A stretch of 64,000 nt of DNA, taken from NCBI RefSeq assembly GCF_033807575.1, contig NC_084727.1, positions 2,480,001 to 2,544,000 of the forward strand. Direction: 5' to 3'. The position numbers and the translations under genes are program-made. The DNA is from Cydia pomonella (Eukaryota > Arthropoda > Insecta > Lepidoptera > Tortricidae). Below the pieces are notes generated by a model, which made no database searches, was not told the DNA's origin, and saw only the letters and a program-made list of their open reading frames with translations. Of the stretch, positions 1 to 10,373 are shown piece after piece (position 1 is the first letter of the stretch; the number at the start of each line of letters is the position of its first letter).

Positions 1-126
1 ACATTAATGTAACATGTGTACAATATTATAACTTTGGCTGTAAACAAGCCATCTTTGGCTTAGCAGTTAAGAAATATGAAACTCTGCGATTAATTTAATA
101 TTTGGAACTTTAATAAAAAAAAAACA

Positions 127-255
127 TATTTGTAAATACTTAAATACATAGAAAACACCCATGACTCGGGAACAAATATTCGTGCTCATCACACATAAAT
201 GCCCTTACCACGATTTGAACCCAGGACCATCGGCTTCATAGGCAGGATCACTAGT
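127..255 (-). repeat. tRNA-derived SINE copy
   Basis: Read on the minus strand this is a tRNA-like head (a B-box-like stretch, GGTTCAAATCG, then CCGGTAAGGGCATTTAT) followed by a short tail. The same unit recurs near 24418, 26240, 46240, 56460 and 57470. A polymerase-III SINE is the simplest reading. The A-box half is partly degraded in this copy. Confidence 0.7.
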
Positions 256-589
256 TATTTAATTACAACTCGTATGGTAATTGAAATAAGATTAAAAATG
301 AATAAATGGAAAAATAATTTGCGATTTCTTGTGGTCCCTATATGGTTACTGAGTGCCGGCGAGTCGAACTCTACAGAACCAGTCTAAAATGTGTCCTCGA
401 TATGCGTAACAAAGGCGCGTTATCGGAGAGCACACCTACACTGGTTTTTTGAGCGTTGGACTAGCCCGCGCTCAGGTGCCAATTAGAATTATACGACCCT
501 TTTTTTGCAGGTAGTGGCACGCGCGGTTTTAGTTAACAATAGACAAAAGATTTGACGCTTCGGGCCAGCTTCAAATCGAACGACTATAC

Positions 590-910
590 CTGCGTACACA
601 CTGGCACCGTCTCAACTCCAACGGACTAATGTACCTAAAAGCGGGCGGGTGCCGAAATTTTGAAACGTAGTAAATATAAGAACCTCGGTAGAGTTCCATT
701 TTGCGTTGAAACTGTAGGTCAACTTTAGGTACCAGCGCGTACAATTTTTTTGCATAAATCGCGAAGCCTCTGTTTGACGTAACTGGTGACCGAAGAATGG
801 CGGCTTCCTTGCACAACGTATCAGTATTGCGATACGAGGAAATGCCGCCAGCATCCTTGGTACAATGCCTCAAGGGCTTATTTTAGTTTTAAGCTAGCTA
901 TTAATAGTAC
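590..910 (+). repeat. Decayed retroelement C-terminal tail ('RGNAAS' family)
   Basis: On the plus strand, broken frames give relics of the ending seen better at 2441-2992: a T-G-D-R-R stretch, then A-Q-R-I-S-I-A-I, R-G-N-A-A-S-I-L-G-T-M-P-Q-G. The 3' flank (TATTTTAGTTTTAAGCTA) matches the copy at 62170-62350, so both share a 3' end. It is frameshifted and not coding now. Confidence 0.6.
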
Positions 911-999
911 CTCTGTAAACCTACTGTACTCCTCTGTATATATCTATTATGTAAATAAAGAAAATTTGTTTATAATTAGACTATTTTAATTTGGACATT

Positions 1000-2440
1000 G
1001 TTTATTAATCTTGATATTCGTTGTTATATAATTTATCTAATTGTTAATAATAATTAATCATTGTTAATATATATATCATTTATAAAAGTATTTTAAGCTA
1101 ATCTATATGAATTAAAATTATGATCGTTGACTATTTATTATATACAATGTCAAGACAGAAGAAATCATCAAATAAGCAAAATAAAAACTCACTATGTCAA
1201 ATAAATACTGGGAAATAATTATACAATGTCAAATAATAGCATAATTGCGGAAAAGATGTCAATATGGCTACTTATACGTAGGTATCTCGTAATTATCGTC
1301 AAATTAAAGTACAAGGCATTACAATATAAGATAAAAATTAAAATTAGGTGTCATATATAAGTTAATTAAAGCTATACATACATTTTACATTTATAATTTA
1401 TAAAAGTAGTTTTGTCTGAATAGTATTCGCATTAATAAAATCTGTCAAAAATGCTGACAATTTTGTCAGTAGAAAAAAGCGCGAAATTCAAATTGTTTAT
1501 GGGACAAAAACCCTTTGCGCCTACTTTTTTTTTATTTGCCTCGTTTTTGGCTTGACAGCCTATGTACTAGTGGCTCTGTGAGCTGTGTAGACGCGTTAAG
1601 CTTAGAAAATGTAAAAGTGAAAAATACTTAGTTAACCTTTGTTTTTAATTGCGTGGAATTCTGACAGCTGTCATAATTTGACGTTTCAGGGACAGTGAAC
1701 ATTTTTTACCGTACATATTATTATCAATTATTTTTATATGAAGTTAATATTTCTTGCATGAACTCTTATCTGACTGAACATTTTCAAAGTGGGCAATTCC
1801 CTTGGATGTAATTTCAAACACAACGCAACGTACGTTCAAACTGTTGAAAGCCGAATAACATGAGTCATGACGTAAACAAATATGCAATTTGTTTGAAATG
1901 GAGGGTAGATTATGTAAGGAGAACACATTCACGGCTCGGTCACGACATCGTGCGGCGGCCATAGGTGGGAGTGGAACACAGCGACCCGACCTTTGTTCTC
2001 ACCTATGGATGGACGCCGCTTGCCGCTGCCTCCGTCGCACGAGCACTCAAAACGCTTGATAAAACTTGAAACAATTATATTGTTTGATTTTAGGGAAATT
2101 CAAAGAATGACAATAATTTCAAGCATATGACATAGACACGTGTTATAATTATATCGCAGTGGCCAGATATGCTAAAAAGAGGGTTCGTATGGAGGATAGC
2201 TGGAGCTGCCACGGTATAAACCAATTCCCTTGAACATATTTTTTTGTTTAAAACGAGACGAGATAGTACAAAGAATAAAAATTATAATTTTAGTCCAAAG
2301 GTTTACGATATATGAAAGTCATTAGAATGATACCAGTAACAATTATTTTTTACCCCAGAAAAATACCGGATATTTTCTCTTGTCGAAATAGTGCACTTTA
2401 AACTTAAACTATCATTGTTTCCACGAATAAAGTATTATCA
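1000..2440. other. AT-rich intergenic stretch with no recognised gene
   Basis: I see no credible exon here. The sequence is AT-rich up to about 1450, then more mixed, with TGACAGC-type motifs near 1551 and 1664. A more GC-rich patch at 1930-2050 (near CCGCTTGCCGCTGCC) could be a promoter or repeat end, but nothing supports a specific call. Confidence 0.4.
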
Positions 2441-2992
2441 ATGGTGGAGAGCATCGGCCACCACGCTTTGAGTTGTGGTCGTTGTGTAGGGAGATTCCCA
2501 CGCCATCACGCTCTAAACGATCTGGTCCGGAGAGCGCTTATTTCGGCAAATGTCCCATGCATGCTCGAGCCCCCAGGCCTTAGCCGGTCGGATGGTAAGA
2601 CGCCTGACGGTTTGACGCTGGTGCCTTGGCAGAAAGGAAAGTGCTTGCTTTGGGACGCTACATGCGTCAGCACTTTCGATGCAACGCATATTTGCCGCAC
2701 TGTAAGGGCAGCTGCTGAGGTGGTGGCGCTGAGAAAACGAGAGAAGTACGCGGGGTTGGACGGCTATTTGTTTGTGCCTCTGGCGGTGGAATCGGCTGGC
2801 TCTTGGTGCTTAGAGGCTAGAGAGTTCATCAAGGAGGTTGGGAACCGTTTACGACATAGACATTACGGCCTAGATCCCCGCTCCGGGTCATTCTTGGTGC
2901 AGAGGTTATCCATCGCGATTCAACGCGGTAATGCGGCGAGCGTTTTGGGCACCTTTGCGCCTGGGATGACGCGGGGTAGGATTTTTGACTGA
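2441..2992 (+). CDS. Transposon-derived ORF: C-terminal part of a reverse-transcriptase-type polyprotein
   Basis: This 183-residue open frame is the longest copy of a tail domain that occurs about eight times in the window. Landmarks are C-x2-C near residues 12-15 (S-C-G-R-C), H-H-A-L-N-D at 22-27, the block K-T-P-D-G-L-T-L-V-P-W at 53-63, W-D-A-T-C at 71-75, and the ending L-V-Q-R-L-S-I-A-I-Q-R-G-N-A-A-S-V-L-G. Such tails follow reverse transcriptase domains in invertebrate retroelement proteins. The paired P-D-G and W-D-A-T blocks recall a nuclease fold, but that is inference. The element is 5'-truncated, no RT motif lies upstream, and the first Met is arbitrary. It is probably a dead insertion, although this copy has no stop. 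Confidence 0.6.
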   Translation: MVESIGHHALSCGRCVGRFPRHHALNDLVRRALISANVPCMLEPPGLSRSDGKTPDGLTLVPWQKGKCLLWDATCVSTFDATHICRTVRAAAEVVALRKREKYAGLDGYLFVPLAVESAGSWCLEAREFIKEVGNRLRHRHYGLDPRSGSFLVQRLSIAIQRGNAASVLGTFAPGMTRGRIFD

Positions 2993-3415
2993 CGGCTTTA
3001 TTTTGGATTAGTGTTTGTTGATTTTTTTAAAATTATCTATATGTTTCTAATTCTTTGTTTTATACTTTTTTTTTATAAATGAAAGGGGGGGGGGACATAT
3101 TTTACCACTTTGGAAGTGTCCCTCGCGCAAACTATTCAGTTTAGGAAAAAATGATATTAGAAACCTAAATATCATTTTTGAAGACCTATCCATATACACA
3201 CCCATTTTTTTTAATACTTCGCAGTTAAATGCTGAGCGCCGCTATTCAGGTATTTTGAAAATATCTCAAAAATATGTCATCAAGCTGGGGATACGAATTA
3301 ATATTCAAATTTACTGCAATTGCAAATTACTCAAAAGATATCAGAACCGCACTCTGAATATAGCACTAAAATAGTAAAATAATAAATAATAATAAATATC
3401 ACCCGAAACGCGCAC

Positions 3416-3613
3416 TTGTTAAAAACAATCTCCTATAAAATTAAAAAAACCGGAAAGACTATGTATGTTGCTGGTCCGGTAGTATACAACAACAAGCTGC
3501 CAGTCTCTATCACAGAAGCGGTAAAGCTTAGTTCCTTCAAAATAAAACTAAAAAATTGGCTCGTCAAACAAAGCTTTTATAGTTTTCAAGAATTTCTAGA
3601 TTATAAAGAATAG
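3416..3613 (+). pseudogene. LINE reverse-transcriptase C-terminal remnant
   Basis: The 65-residue frame carries a typical non-LTR retrotransposon ending: G-P-V-V-Y-N-N-K-L-P, then I-T-E-A, then S-F-K-I-K-L-K-N-W-L. The same pattern appears on the minus strand at 43946-44146 and 61012-61203. There is no catalytic domain, so it is a 5'-truncated relic. Confidence 0.55.
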
Positions 3614-3921
3614 TGTAATATAATTAATTAATTTAATTTGATCGTTTAGTATTAAATTGATAGATATAAGATGTGTATAAGTATGAAATTGTGACCTGCG
3701 GCGGTATCATGGTTCCATTTTTATCGCTTGTCACTATGCCCGTCACTTTCGCACTTACATACTTGTTAGAACGTGACAGGCATGGTGACAAATGATAAAG
3801 AGCCGACCATCTTAGCCCTACTGTAATATCTTTTTACTAATAAACTATGTCTATGTCTAAGGTATTTAATTTCAGTACTATATTGATATAAATACTATTC
3901 TACCACATTCTACTACATTCG

Positions 3922-4090
3922 CGGATGCTAAAAGATTTATAAGAAAGTTGGGTCAACGCCTCCCAGAAAAAAGTGGCGACCCCAGGTCCGGCGCATATTT
4001 GGTCCAGCATATTTCGTTGGCCGTCCAAAGAGGTAACGCCAGCAGCGTGCTAGGCACATTTACCCGGGTACCTGTCGACCCTAGTATATA
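3922..4090 (+). repeat. Second copy of the 'RGNAAS' retroelement tail
   Basis: In frame this reads A-D-A-K-R-F-I, G-D-P-R-S-G-A-Y-L-V-Q, then V-Q-R-G-N-A-S-S-V-L-G-T-F and a stop near 4090. It resembles the last 60 residues of the 2441-2992 ORF but has diverged, so it is an independent truncated insertion or an old duplicate. Confidence 0.6.
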
Positions 4091-4997
4091 ATATTGTAAA
4101 TTATTTAGATTTAGTATTTAAGTTTGTTAACTACTATACAAAAGCACATGTAAATATTTTTTTAAGTCTTCAATGTAATAAAATAATTTCTCTTTCTACC
4201 ACAAATATCTTTTTAACATTGGCAACATGTGCGAGTGAGACACTGCACCCCACTTTTGCTACCTTATGTGGACCGTTTTCTCTAGTCTGGTACGAACACC
4301 TTTCTGGCTCAGTGATAAGGTTCAATTTAGTATGACAAAAACATTAAAGCGTCCTCCACCTTTATATCTCCATGGTCATATCCATATGTCAAAGACGTCA
4401 AAGTCAAAAGTCAAGTGTAAACAAAACAGCATAGGTTATTGATAGGTTATAAATGAGTGTTTTATTATTATAATTGGTTGGTAATAGAATATAATTGGAA
4501 ACCAGTGATACGTCAGTGTAGTGTAGAATCATATTGGTAAAACTTATTAAAACAGCGAAAACGATTTTCCTAAGGTAAAGATAAAGGTAAATTTCCTAAG
4601 GCATCCTCCAGCATCTCCTGAGGATGCCTCGTAGAGAGGCGAAACACGTGTCGAGTTTTATACTTTTGATGGTGGGTTGTTATATTTATTTGCGTATTTA
4701 TTTTTGCGGTGGGAGGGTGGGAACATTAATTGCATGTAAAAATACGCAAGTAAGTATAACAGGTTAGCACTGATTGACTGACACGTTATTTTCTCGCGGA
4801 TTAGCAAAGTAATATTTCTTGCTTTAATTAGCATGGATTTCCGCAAAGTAACGCCTGATTCTATTAACCAAATTCTTTTCGTTGTCTTGTGTTTTGTCCC
4901 CAAAAAATCTGACGGAGTGGAGCTTTTCGTATGAGATGAAATTTCGTTTTTAATTTTTCTTATGTAAAATATAATCTACAGCTAGAAAGACATACTT

Positions 4998-5450
4998 CTT
5001 CCTCCTGCCCTTATCCCACGTTATGTGGGGTCAGCACAACATGCTCTTCTCTTCCATTCTCCTCTATCTTTCGTCACCTCAGCACTCACTCCTTTCTTTC
5101 TCATATCCTCTTTCACACAATCCATCCATCGTTTTTTTTGGGTCTACCATCCGCTCTCTGTCCATCAACATTCATTCCTAACATTCTTTTTCCTATATGG
5201 CATTCATCCCTCCTCATTAAATGCCCATACCACGCTAACTTACCACTCCTTATCTTCTCCGCTACTGGTGCTTCAAACTTCCCCTTATATACTCATTCTT
5301 AATCCGATCCTTTCTCATCACTCCACACATCCATCTCAACATTCTCATTTCCGCTGCGTGCACTCTTCTTTCATCCGTCACTTTCGTTGCCTAGCATTCT
5401 GATCCATACATTACAACAGGTCTCACAATCGTCCTGTAGATTTTGCATTA
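4998..5450 (-). pseudogene. 5'-truncated non-LTR retrotransposon tail
   Basis: On the minus strand this is the end of an endonuclease-reverse transcriptase, near-identical to 9185-9536. The better copy reads L-R-W-M-C-G-V-T-R-K-D-R-I, R-L-A-W-Y-G-H-L-M-R-R, and G-R-P-K-K-R-W-M-D-C. Both copies share the 3' end at CTTCTTCCTCCTGCCC (plus strand). The long plus-strand frames here are antisense and Ser/Leu/His-rich, so they are not genes. Confidence 0.7.
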
Positions 5451-5539
5451 TAGAAAGACATACAACAGCACTTGACTTTATTTATTTATTTGATAGATAC
5501 TTAACATAGATACAAATGTGACGGAGTGGTCAGAAACAA

Positions 5540-6570
5540 GACAACAAATATAATTTTGACCCAACTACCTAGCAAAAGGTGGGTTAGGTTAAGTTAGAGC
5601 TTTGACCCCCCCCGTATAATAAAATACCTAGCAAAAACGGGTTTAGCTAAGGTTTGAACTGCAGCCCACGTAGAATCAAATACCTTGAAAAAGTAGGTTA
5701 GGTTGGGTTAGGTTGGATGATAATGCTTGTGAAGCATATGTTTGAAAACAAACTTGGGGCTTGTCTAATTGTCAGGGGAAGTGCATTCCAGAGACAGATA
5801 GCTTGAACAGTAAAGGAAGACGAGATATAACCACTATGGTGAGGAAGTACTGCAAGTTTATGAGACCGGGAGGAACGAAGTTCACAACCCGGACGGGGGG
5901 TAACAAAGTTAAATTTAAACCTAAGGTACTTAGGAGCGGAAGGTTCGAATAAGATAGAAAAAAGAGTGCATAGAATTCTAAGGGACCTGCGCTTGCGTAC
6001 AGGAAGCGATTTAAGTAAAAATTATATTACAATAGGCATTCAATCAATGACAGTTTAGATGAAATTACATTATAACATATAACAATATATCAAATGGCAT
6101 TATAACAAATGTACGATAGTTTTTACATAATTATATTAAGAATTACACACCCATATAGTATACATGTTTATCCAAATTAAGATAAATAAACAACAAAAAG
6201 TTCAATGCATTTGGGTGTCAGTTGTTAACCTCGATTATAAAAAATCCATTTTAAATAACTACATTGACGGAAGTTAAGGGAAAGTAATTTAGGTATTGAA
6301 AATACCAATACCACCTCTTTGACCTCTATCAGTTGCTGCACGACTTTTGTTAGTTTAAAATTAACTTGTTTGCTGTGGGATGCAATCTAAACTTTCCTAT
6401 TTTATTATTAATTCAACGACAATTTTCAATGACTTTTTAAGTTCCAATTTTTATTGTTACATAAGTGTAAGTATGTCTTTTCAAAGTATAAAAGTGAAGA
6501 ATTGTTAATTTCATATAATTTTGTGATTTTTTTTTTTTTGTCATTTTACTCTGTATTCTGACCCTGCACG
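5540..6570. other. Repeat-rich stretch without a recognised gene
   Basis: It opens with degenerate direct repeats (ACCTAGCAAAA and GGGTTAGGTT variants, 5567-5735), then a moderately GC-rich repeat to about 6000, then AT-rich sequence. The 63-residue frame near 5761 has no recognisable domain. Confidence 0.35.
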
Positions 6571-6571
6571 C

Positions 6572-6682
6572 ATCAGGGTTTTTCGGTTTGGCCCATGGTT
6601 AACTGACAGAGAATGCCTTCTGGCATTAATTCCGCCATTTGTACTCTTCATGTATTGTGCAATAAAGTTTAAATAAATAAAT
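6572..6682 (+). repeat. LINE/SINE 3'-end fragment
   Basis: The block GCCCATGGTTAACTGACAGAGAATGCC...CCGCCATTTGTAC...GTGCAATAAAG recurs near 20795, near 46870 in the other orientation, and at 56050. It is a dispersed 3' end with its own AATAAA. Confidence 0.5.
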
Positions 6683-7054
6683 TGTATACTGTACTAAACA
6701 TTTTATGATGAAAAATGATATTGAATACTCATACTCATACTATCTAGCTTAGTGCATTTAAATCACATTCCATAGGGCCGTGGCAGGAAAAGGAAATGTG
6801 TTAAAAACGAATAAGAGTAGGTATATTGAGTTATTATTTAAGAATTATAGAACTAGCATCGATAGTTGAGTTTATCGATACAGGAACTCCCTAATACTTG
6901 TCAAACAATTTTGCCCCGCAGACTCCTATGTCTGCTTATAATATTGTCTGACCATCCTCTTGTACCATATTTCAAGCAAAATAAAGTTATTTGTATTTGT
7001 ATGTTCTTAAACTACGTCCAAAAGGGAGGTATGGGCACTGTGAATGCCACCTAG

Positions 7055-7480
7055 CTCTGTGTTAGTAGGGCACAGCACAGCGGATATCATTCCAGATCTA
7101 GAATAGAGCCCAACTGGGGAAGTACCTCCGACTTACAGAAAACCGCAGCCAAATAACACTAGACCCTACTCATAGTGTTGTGTTCTTGCCAGTGAGTGAG
7201 GTTGCCAGAGTTCAACGAGGGTGCGGAGTGCTAGGGTCGGTAACGCGCATGTGCGGTTTATGAGGAAGTTCCTCCCGCGGACGCTCCGGCTGTGGAATGG
7301 GAGCTCGTTCCGAGGTTTTCCCGAGGGTCTAGAGTATGGGGTTCTTTAAAAAAAGAGTGTACAGGTTTTTAAAGGGTCGGCAACGCGCATTAAACACCTC
7401 CGGAGTTGCATGCATCCATAGGCTACGATGACTGCTTATCAAGCGGGCCGTATGCTTGTTTGCCACCGACGTGGTATAAA
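7055..7480 (+). repeat. Dispersed retroelement 3' region
   Basis: This shares long stretches with 8855-9050 and 59910-60190, including GGGCACAGCACAGCGGATATC, AAATAACACTAGACCCTACT and the ending TTGCCACCGACGT(A/G)GTATAA. In this copy the unit is interrupted or duplicated around 7250-7380. It lies just upstream of the zinc-finger exon at 7579. Confidence 0.55.
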
Positions 7481-7578
7481 AACAACACATCTATACCTCG
7501 GAAACAACTATCTGAACCAGGACTCGCACCCCACCGGCCCCGTATTATGTGATAACATTTTAATAAATTTATTTTCAG

Positions 7579-7679
7579 TGTACCCATGAAGCTGAAAGAC
7601 TGTTGTGTGCGTCTGGAGCGGATTGTTGTGGACCCATTCACTGACAACACGGGTCATGATGATGATAATGATATCAAAT
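7579..7679 (+). CDS. Zinc-finger gene, penultimate coding exon (predicted)
   Basis: A T-rich tract ending TTATTTTCAG sits just before 7579, and a strong donor GTGAGT starts at 7680. The in-frame peptide is V-P-M-K-L-K-D-C-C-V-R-L-E-R-I-V-V-D and continues to an Asp-rich end (D-D-D-N-D-I-K). The exon ends with one spare base (T). The zinc-finger exon at 10374 starts with two (TT), giving TTT and an open frame across the join. I infer that both belong to one gene; short acidic exons before the finger array are usual in insect C2H2 genes. The exon also begins out of phase (one base before GTA), so at least one earlier coding exon exists that I could not find. Confidence 0.55.
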
Positions 7680-7743
7680 GTGAGTGATGTTTCTCAGAAA
7701 TATAATATATCGGAATCTTATACCTTTAAACGAGCAATTCTTG

Positions 7744-7767
7744 TATATATATATATATATATATATT
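7744..7767. repeat. (TA)n microsatellite
   Basis: About twelve TA dinucleotides in a row, in the intron between the two predicted zinc-finger exons. Confidence 0.9.
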
Positions 7768-7934
7768 TCTGTGATTTCGAAAACGGCTCTAACGGTTTTG
7801 CTGAAATTTGGTATATGGGGGTATACAATCGATCTAGATTAGTCTTATGTTTGGGAAAACGCGTGTTTTCGAGTATTCATGCGTTTTTCTTTCGACGCAG
7901 AATATGGTCGCTAATTTCGTGTTGACGGCCACTG

Positions 7935-8005
7935 TCCGTCTGGCCCAGCGGGTTAAGACGCGGACTGCTAGAAAAGTGTTACGGGTTCTAATCTCGCCCG
8001 GTAAC
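7935..8005 (+). repeat. tRNA-like SINE head or tRNA pseudogene
   Basis: CTGGCCCAGCGGGTTAAGAC resembles an A box and GGGTTCTAATCTCGCCC a B box, about 40 bp apart and followed by a T-run. Stem pairing is imperfect and the B box departs from GGTTCGAATCC, so this is a SINE or pseudogene rather than a working tRNA gene. Confidence 0.5.
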
Positions 8006-8235
8006 TAACTTTTGTTTTTTTTTTTATATATGTTCAAGTTTATATATATATTTTATTGTTTTAAACAAGTTTAATTTAGTAAAACACAAACAAGACACAT
8101 AAAATTACATGATATAACAAAAACAAAGGAAGTATAAAGTGCCACGAAATGGCCTCATCTCAGCATGTTGCTGGTGGCTTCCAGCGCTTGCAGTTTGATC
8201 TCGCGTCGCATTGTATCTCGTTACGTTTGGCCTTA

Positions 8236-8309
8236 GGCGGTTATCACACTGGATGCGATTCGCACGTCATTCGATGTGCGTGCGAGATGTCACCAGTGTG
8301 ATAACCGCC
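8236..8309. repeat. Short foldback element
   Basis: GGCGGTTATCACACTGG at the left end is matched in inverted orientation by CCAGTGTGATAACCGCC at the right, with GCGATTCGCACG and CGTGCGAGATG also roughly pairing inside. This is a miniature inverted-repeat element about 74 bp long. Confidence 0.7.
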
Positions 8310-8514
8310 ATAACGTTACTCCGTTGTCAGATTCAGATATTATTATATTATTATTATTATTATATAATTATAGGCGAGCAGCTATTTAGCTGATGAGCCT
8401 ATGTCACACAGTGTCCTGTATTATACAGTTCAAAGTTTGTAAAGTCGTATTATGCTAAGGATTTCAATCGAATTACAAGTGTAATATACCATTTTACTTT
8501 TGCTTGAAGTCTTA

Positions 8515-8800
8515 TTTTACTATACACGGTGTAACATGAGGAAACCGAAAGATTTTGAACAGTGTATTCCTGATCATATTTAGAGACTAAAATGTCATAT
8601 AAACTTTTCTGGACTTCGCCTAGTTTCACAGTTAATACCAATTTAAAAAAAAACATCTCCTTATTGTAACTTAGTGGAAAACGCCTTTTTGATGGCGATG
8701 ATGTCAAAAAGTAACAAGTACCTTTGCAAAAACTAGGTTCTACAAAAAAAAAACTGTAAAAATTCATTTTCAGTGTCAGTTTTACCATAACATTAACCTT
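8515..8800 (-). repeat. Dispersed repeat (TACACGGTGTAACATGAGGAAACC end)
   Basis: The block from TACACGGTGTAACATGAGG through the CATATTTAGAGACTAAAATGTCATA region reappears, diverged, inside the hAT-like element near 58980-59420 and in part near 9715-9760. The 112-residue minus-strand frame over it has no recognisable domain and is explained by the repeat. Confidence 0.45.
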
Positions 8801-8854
8801 TTATGTACAAATACCTACATTTAAAAATACACCACCTCCACCACCTCACAGAAA

Positions 8855-9055
8855 ACCGCAGCCAAATAACACTAGACCCTACTCATAGTGTTGTGTTCCT
8901 GCCGGTGAGTAAGGTTACCAGAGCTCAACGAGGGGTGGGAGGGGTGTTAGGGTCGGCAATGCGCATGTAACTCCTCTGGAGTTGCAGGCGTGCATAGGCT
9001 GCGGAGACTTCTTACCATCAGGCGGCTTGTTTGCCACCGACGTAGCATAACAAAA
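8855..9055 (+). repeat. Dispersed retroelement 3' region, second copy
   Basis: This is the same unit as 7055-7480 and 59910-60190 (AAATAACACTAGACCCTACTC through TTGCCACCGACGTAG). It ends in a run of A, as expected of a retroposed 3' end. Confidence 0.55.
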
Positions 9056-9118
9056 AAAAATTGAAAAAAAAAACGATTTTTTTTGGCGAAATTTACTTAA
9101 GCTCATAACATTTTTACA

Positions 9119-9690
9119 GTACATATGGTGCTACTTTACCGCGCTAGTGAGAAAATTAGCATATTACGTTACTGTGTCGAACATATCTTCTTCCTCCTGC
9201 CCTTATCCCACGTTATGTGGGGTCGGCACAACATGTTCTTCTCTTCCATTCTCCTCTATCTTTCGTCACCTCAGCACTCACTCCTTTCTTTCTCATATCC
9301 TCTTTCACACAATCCATCCATCGTTTTTTGGGTCTACCATCCGCTCTCCGTCCATCAACATTCATTCCTAACATTCTTTTTCCTATATGGCATTCATCCC
9401 TCCTCATTAAATGCCCATACCACGCTAACCTACCACTCCTTATCTTCTCCGCTACCGGTGCTACTTTCAAACTTCCCCTTATATACTCATTCTTAATTCG
9501 ATCCTTTCTAGTCACTCCACACATCCATCTCAAAACATATAAAGGGTCATATGTACTGTAAAACGTTGTACGATACATGTGCGAAAAGGTAATTCGAAAT
9601 TCGTGTCGATTTAAAACACTCCCTTCGGTCGTGTTTAATTTATCGCCACTCGTTTCGAATTTCCTATTTTTCGGACTTGTATCGTAATGT
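9119..9690. mobile_element. Composite inverted-repeat MITE split by a LINE tail
   Basis: The left piece begins ACAGTACATATGGTGCTAC at 9117 and runs to GTGTCGAACAT. The right piece resumes at about 9537 with AAAGGGTCATATGTACTGT and continues to CTTGTATCGTAATGTACTA. In uninterrupted copies (36555-37015) the two are contiguous. The roughly 350 bp between them is the LINE tail 9185-9536, inserted later. Confidence 0.7.
9185..9536 (-). pseudogene. LINE tail inserted in a MITE
   Basis: On the minus strand the frame reads L-R-W-M-C-G-V-T-R-K-D-R-I-K-N-E-Y-I-R, R-L-A-W-Y-G-H-L-M-R-R-D-E, and P-K-K-R-W-M-D-C-V-K-E-D-M-R-K-K-G-V. This is the conserved ending of RTE-like or related endonuclease-reverse transcriptases. 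It is severely 5'-truncated and has no RT catalytic motif. Confidence 0.75.
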
Positions 9691-9775
9691 ACTATTCCCT
9701 TCTTTTGGCCTCAGAAGTACGTGGTTAAAATCTTTCGGGTTCCTCGTGTTACACCGTGTATTAGCCACTCACATG

Positions 9776-9906
9776 CTATTGGTAGCTGTAGTTACCAGCT
9801 GTCACCCGTATTTTATTATAGCCACTCACGTGCTTCATATGTTTCAGTGACTTATATTATTATAATAAAATAAGGGTGACAGCTGGCAACTACAGTTGCC
9901 AAATAT
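9776..9906. repeat. Foldback element with ~45-bp arms
   Basis: GGTAGCTGTAGTTACCAGCTGTCACCCGTATTTTATTATA near 9780 is the inverted match of TATAATAAAATAAGGGTGACAGCTGGCAACTACAGTTGCC near 9858, with a spacer of about 40 bp. Confidence 0.7.
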
Positions 9907-10003
9907 GTTACCGGATAATAATAGAAATCACTGATAAATATAAAACAAAGTGGATAGATATAATGTGATAGAACTAAACAAACATTTCCCTCTCCCTACA
10001 CTC

Positions 10004-10176
10004 ATCGACGCGGAATCAGCAAAACCCGATAGAAAAAATATTTTTGTCTACGCAATAAAGCACGAAAAAGACGTAGCTCGGCTCGGCTCCGTCACGATGC
10101 CATATTTTTCGCCCTTATTTCGCAGACATAAAGCTTCTTTCTATCGGCTATTGCGGAATTCCGCGTCTATAGGTAT
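10004..10176. repeat. Imperfect inverted repeat in the zinc-finger gene intron
   Basis: GACGCGGAATCAGCAAAACCCGATAGAAA at the left pairs with TTTCTATCGGCTATTGCGGAATTCCGCGTC at the right, about 110 bp apart. The GC-rich block 10255-10330 that follows (GCCCCTCGGACCGCG...) looks like part of the same repeat. The long plus-strand frame across it is therefore unlikely to be a gene. Confidence 0.45.
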
Positions 10177-10373
10177 GCAATGGCGGGGCAAGACCAAAAT
10201 ATGGTATGTGCAGTGTAGATTTAGCCAGGCTTCTGACTTACACGTATTTGAAGCGCGAAGCCCCTCGGACCGCGAGGCCGTAGACGGTCGCCCACGTCTC
10301 CCACGGCCGCCTCTGGGTGTCGGGAGACCCTAACTCGTTTTATCAATAAATAAAACATTATGTTATGTTTCAG

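Noticed and set aside
5025..5402. 125-residue plus-strand ORF rich in Ser, His, Leu and Phe (and its twin at 9125-9561)
   Set aside because: It is the antisense of a LINE tail whose minus-strand frame has a clear conserved protein pattern. The repeat in two places is explained by retroposition.
5690..5735. GGTTAGGTTGGGTTAGGTTGG, reminiscent of the insect telomere repeat TTAGG
   Set aside because: Only a few imperfect units next to other short degenerate repeats. Too short and irregular to call interstitial telomere DNA.
9950..10333. 127-residue plus-strand ORF that could have been the first exon of the zinc-finger gene
   Set aside because: It lies over an inverted repeat and a GC-rich repeat, has its own stop, has no splice donor in a useful place, and shows no zinc-finger-associated domain.
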